From Gammaproteobacteria bacterium (GTDB lineage: Bacteria > Pseudomonadota > Gammaproteobacteria > UBA6429 > Thiohalophilaceae), in assembly GCA_016125505.1 (NCBI GenBank), contig WGLP01000003.1, positions 813,911 to 877,910 on the forward strand: a DNA stretch of 64,000 nucleotides, given 5' to 3'. Position numbers and translations under genes: made by a program. Below the pieces are notes generated by a model. That model was given only the letters and a program-made list of their open reading frames with translations, was not told the DNA's origin and did no database searches. This document shows positions 61,100-64,000 of the stretch, in pieces (positions within the stretch are counted from its first letter, which is position 1; each line of letters opens with the position of its first letter).

Positions 61100-62311
61100 A
61101 TGAATCTTGCCTACCGCAAAGAAAAACCTTTATTTGTGATCGCCTTGGTGCTGTCATTGGTATTCTGGCTCGCCTTGCTGGTCGCGACCTTTGGTATCGC
61201 GTTACTGTGGCTGTTGCTGTTTTTTATCGTCTATCTGTTCGCACAATCCGGCTTCATTTCGCATATTCGGGGTAATGCTGTCCGCCTGTCCGAGCAACAG
61301 TATCCGGAGATTTATCAGATTTACAACCAGTGTTGTGAGAAGCTGGGCTTCAAGACACCTCCGGATATTTATCTGCTAAATGGCAATGGCATCCTGAACG
61401 CATTAGCGACGCGTTTTCTCGGACGTAATTTTGTTATCCTGTTCAGCGACGTGGTGGATGCGCTGCAGCGCAAACCCGACGCCATGAAATTTTACCTCGG
61501 CCATGAACTTGGTCACATCAAACGAAACCACCTGCTCTGGGCGCCGGTGATCTTCCCCGCCTTACTGCTGCCGCTTCTGGGTGCCGCGTATTCACGCGCT
61601 TGCGAGTATACCTGCGACATGCATGGGCAGGCCTGTTGCGGTGACCCAAAGGATGCGTTGTCCGGGGTTGCCGTCCTGGCATCGGGCCATGAAGTCTGGA
61701 ACAAGTTGAACGTGCTAGGTTATGCAGAGCAGAGTCAGGGCAGTGGCGAATTCTGGATGGCATTTCACGAGCTAATAAGCGATTACCCATGGTTATCCAA
61801 ACGTATGGCCAGGATGGTTGCCGCCATCAGGAATGAAAAGGTCAAACATCCCAGGCGCAATCCGTTCGCCTATTTATTCGCACTGTTTGTGCCGCGACTG
61901 GGTATCGGCGGCGGAGCGGGTGGTATGACCACCATTTTCATTATGGTTGCAATCATCGGTATTCTGGCCGCAATCGCGATACCGGCCTATCAGGGGTATA
62001 TTGCAAAGTCACAGGTCAATGCCAGCATGGAATATTCAGGTAATGCCATGCGCAAAGTGGAAGACTACATCATTGAAAATAGAAAGCTGCCTGACACACT
62101 TGCGGACGCCGGTTTCCAGCTACCGCCGAACCACGTCATCTCAAGCATGCAACTGGATAAATCCGGTTCGATTATCGTTCAATTTGCAAAAGTACCGCTG
62201 AAAGGACAGAGCCTGGAATACAAGCCTTATCTGGACGAGAACAAGCATATTCAGTGGGACTGTCATGGCGGCACACTCGCGGCAACATATCGGCCCCCTG
62301 AGTGTCGGTGA
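61100..62311 (+). CDS. M48 metallopeptidase fused to a type IV pilin-like C-terminal domain
   Basis: 403 residues. Two N-terminal membrane helices (~12-29, 31-48), an M48 domain with zinc motif HELGH (H135, E136, H139 in FYLGHELGHIKRNH) and a third-ligand Glu region (SRACEYTCDMHG). After ~residue 270 there is a pilin-like helix (residues 276-298: MTTIFIMVAIIGILAAIAIP), followed by AYQGYIAKSQVNASMEYSGNA and a globular head with two Cys, as in pilins. The canonical Glu5 and prepilin cleavage motif are missing. An unusual fusion; function unknown. Confidence 0.82.
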   Translation: MNLAYRKEKPLFVIALVLSLVFWLALLVATFGIALLWLLLFFIVYLFAQSGFISHIRGNAVRLSEQQYPEIYQIYNQCCEKLGFKTPPDIYLLNGNGILNALATRFLGRNFVILFSDVVDALQRKPDAMKFYLGHELGHIKRNHLLWAPVIFPALLLPLLGAAYSRACEYTCDMHGQACCGDPKDALSGVAVLASGHEVWNKLNVLGYAEQSQGSGEFWMAFHELISDYPWLSKRMARMVAAIRNEKVKHPRRNPFAYLFALFVPRLGIGGGAGGMTTIFIMVAIIGILAAIAIPAYQGYIAKSQVNASMEYSGNAMRKVEDYIIENRKLPDTLADAGFQLPPNHVISSMQLDKSGSIIVQFAKVPLKGQSLEYKPYLDENKHIQWDCHGGTLAATYRPPECR

Positions 62312-62424
62312 TAAGCTTGCGTTGGTTTGGTGCGGTGTGTTCGACCGCCAGAATAGTGTTGATCCCGGTTGTTAAGAAGAATTAGTATATTTTCATACCC
62401 ATCACACCGGTTACGCCAGCCACC

Positions 62425-63246
62425 ATGGACACGCTCCCGAACAACTGGCTCGCACTACTCGCCGTCGTGTTTCTGCTCGGCCTGCGTCATGGTCTGGACG
62501 CGGATCACCTGGCGACGATTGATGGTATTACCCGTTTCAATGCCTCTGTCCGCCCACGCCTGGCACGCTGGTCGGGTTTCCTTTTTTCGCTCGGCCACGG
62601 CATGGTGGTGATAGTGGTCGCGATCCTGGTGGCGCTGTTCAGCAAGGGCCTGTCGATTCCCGACTGGATGGATGGCTTCGGTGCCTGGGTGTCGATTATA
62701 TTTTTACTCGCACTGGGCACGGTGAATCTCATCACCGTGCTACGTGCCTCCCCGGATGCCGTGGTTCAGCCTGCCGGACTCAAGGGCCGTTTTCTCGGAC
62801 GGCTCAATCGGGCAGGCCATCCCTGGTTAATCGTGCTGGTGGGCACATTGTTTGCCCTGTCCTTCGACACCATGAGTCAGGCCGCGCTGTTTTCCCTCGC
62901 GGCGTCGAAAATGAGCGGCTGGGTCTTCTCCGCGATACTGGGTTTGACGTTTATGGCCGGGATGATGGTGACCGACGGGGTGAACGGCCTGTGGGTGTCA
63001 CGTCTGTTGCGGCGCGCCGACCGGCGTGCCCGTATTGCTTCGCGTGTGCTGGGACTGACGATTGCGTTGCTCAGCTTTGGGGTGGCCATTCTGGGCATTG
63101 CCGAGTATTGGTCGCCGCAGGCAGCGGACTGGGGTGACGGCTATGCACTCTATTTTGGCATCGGTGTTGTCTTGATCGTGTTGACGAGTTATGTCTTTGC
63201 CCTCCTGCTGACGCGTAGCCCTGCTGCAATCAGGGCGGGTCAGTAA
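62425..63246 (+). CDS. NiCoT-family nickel/cobalt transporter-like protein
   Basis: 273 residues, about seven membrane helices. Signature HxxxxDH: LRHGLDADHLATIDG with H22, D27 and H28, in helix 2 where Ni/Co is bound. The second family motif is in GTLFALSFDTMSQAALFSL. Substrate (Ni2+ or Co2+) cannot be told from sequence. No B12 riboswitch or nickel-operator is obvious in the 113-base gap upstream. Confidence 0.85.
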   Translation: MDTLPNNWLALLAVVFLLGLRHGLDADHLATIDGITRFNASVRPRLARWSGFLFSLGHGMVVIVVAILVALFSKGLSIPDWMDGFGAWVSIIFLLALGTVNLITVLRASPDAVVQPAGLKGRFLGRLNRAGHPWLIVLVGTLFALSFDTMSQAALFSLAASKMSGWVFSAILGLTFMAGMMVTDGVNGLWVSRLLRRADRRARIASRVLGLTIALLSFGVAILGIAEYWSPQAADWGDGYALYFGIGVVLIVLTSYVFALLLTRSPAAIRAGQ

Positions 63247-63302
63247 CAGGGAATGCGCGGATCAGTTAAACCGGAGTGGTCTTCTAAGATCAGCCACTCA
63301 AG

Positions 63303-64000
63303 TCACGACAACGGCACTTCCATAAGCAGGATGCGACTGTTGCTGATTGCGCGGATGCTCAGGGTGTTTGCATCGGTGACGGCGATGCCGTCCCGATCGG
63401 ACAGCACCTCACCGCCGGCGATGAGCCGGCCACTGATCACAAACAGATAGAGGCCGTGCCCCGGTGCGTGCCAGTCGTAAAAATCATGATGTTCCTGCTC
63501 GAAGTCCGCGAGGGTGAACCAGGCGTCCTGATTGATCCACAGGCTGTCCGCACTGTCTCGTTCCGGCGACAAGATCGTCTGGAACTGATTGTGGCGACCG
63601 GCCGGGTCGAAGGTCTTCTGATCGTAGCGCGGAGTGATACCGCGTTCCTGCGGGATGATCCAGATCTGTAAAAAGTTGACCGAGTCCTTGTCCGAGCCGT
63701 TGTACTCCGAATGCGTGATGCCGGTCCCGGCCGACATGATCTGTATATCTCCGGTCTCGATGGTGTGGATGCTGCCCAGACTGTCCTGGTGGCGCAGGCT
63801 GCCATGCAGGGGAATGGAGACGATCTCCATATTGGCATGGCTGTGGGTCGGAAAGCCTTCGCCAGCGGCGACGATGTCATCGTTGATGACCCGCAACTTG
63901 CCAAAACCCATACGCTCGGGATTGTGGTAATCCGCAAACGAAAAGCTATGCCGGGAATAGAGCCAACCGTGGTCGGCGATACCGCGTGATTCTGCTGGGT
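63303..64000 (-). CDS. Pirin-family protein (YhaK/YhhW type), 5' truncated by window edge
   Basis: Open to the right edge: upstream of the apparent ATG at 63911 the frame continues as RGIADHGWLYSRHSFSFADY-HNPER, the normal pirin N-terminus, so only the first few residues are missing. About 232 residues are visible. Two cupin domains; metal-binding His/Glu in FPTHSHANMEIVSIPLHG. Members include quercetin dioxygenases and regulators. Function not specified. Confidence 0.92.
   Translation of the reverse strand, partial: PAESRGIADHGWLYSRHSFSFADYHNPERMGFGKLRVINDDIVAAGEGFPTHSHANMEIVSIPLHGSLRHQDSLGSIHTIETGDIQIMSAGTGITHSEYNGSDKDSVNFLQIWIIPQERGITPRYDQKTFDPAGRHNQFQTILSPERDSADSLWINQDAWFTLADFEQEHHDFYDWHAPGHGLYLFVISGRLIAGGEVLSDRDGIAVTDANTLSIRAISNSRILLMEVPLS

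Noticed and set aside
62312..62424. Cobalamin riboswitch or nickel operator before the NiCoT gene
   Set aside because: The gap is only 113 bases and shows neither a B12-box nor a NikR-like palindrome.

Overview
The window is a 64 kb stretch of a gammaproteobacterial chromosome with dense, ordinary coding. Evidence for the class is gene order: argH-algZ-algR-hemC-hemD-hemX-hemY and hisI-hisE-tatABC as in pseudomonads and purple sulfur bacteria, mnmG-rsmG-parA-parB followed by the atp operon, and glmU-glmS. Protein sequences look closest to free-living Chromatiales/Thiohalomonadales-type organisms, but genus cannot be named from the sequence. No rRNA, tRNA, CRISPR array, prophage or insertion sequence was seen. 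Both edges cut genes: a PatZ-like protein acetyltransferase on the left and a pirin on the right.

Layout. 0-10 kb: patZ-like, argH, the LytTR-type pair algZ/algR, a periplasmic thioredoxin-like protein, and the haem operon hemCDXY. 10-24 kb: accessory and housekeeping genes, namely a degenerate receiver with an HPt domain, a short MscS-like channel, a 2Fe-2S flavin reductase, a YeeZ-like epimerase, srkA, prlC, a YgiM-like SH3 protein, ubiD, a PilZ protein, a chemoreceptor-like protein, gor, a gamma-carbonic anhydrase coupled to an HPP membrane protein, and mtgA. 24.6-30.8 kb: the cbb3 oxidase operon ccoNOQPGH plus a small membrane protein, with an FNR box in front and an fnr/anr gene convergent behind it. 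30.9-36.5 kb: hisB-H-A-F-I-E and tatABC. 36.5-45.4 kb: small unknowns, a 580-residue PilZ-like protein, mnmG, a DUF302 protein, rsmG, parA, parB and a coiled-coil membrane protein. 45.5-52.7 kb: atpIBEFHAGDC, ending at a strong bidirectional terminator. 52.8-55.6 kb: an ECF sigma factor/anti-sigma locus with DsrE-like domains. 55.6-64 kb: an MBL RNase-like protein, a SlyD-type FKBP, glmU, glmS, an M48 peptidase-pilin fusion, a Ni/Co transporter and a pirin.

The locus that looks least described is at 52.8-54.7 kb. An ECF sigma factor is translationally coupled to an anti-sigma factor whose C-terminal (probably periplasmic) half is a DsrE-like domain. A divergent gene encodes a secreted DsrE-like paralogue. 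Both transcription units have a matching GGAATAA-N14-CGTT promoter-like motif in the shared intergenic region, which suggests one autoregulated thiol- or sulfur-responsive circuit. The M48-pilin fusion at 61.1 kb and the receiver/HPt protein with all phosphorylation residues lost at 9.7 kb are also notable.
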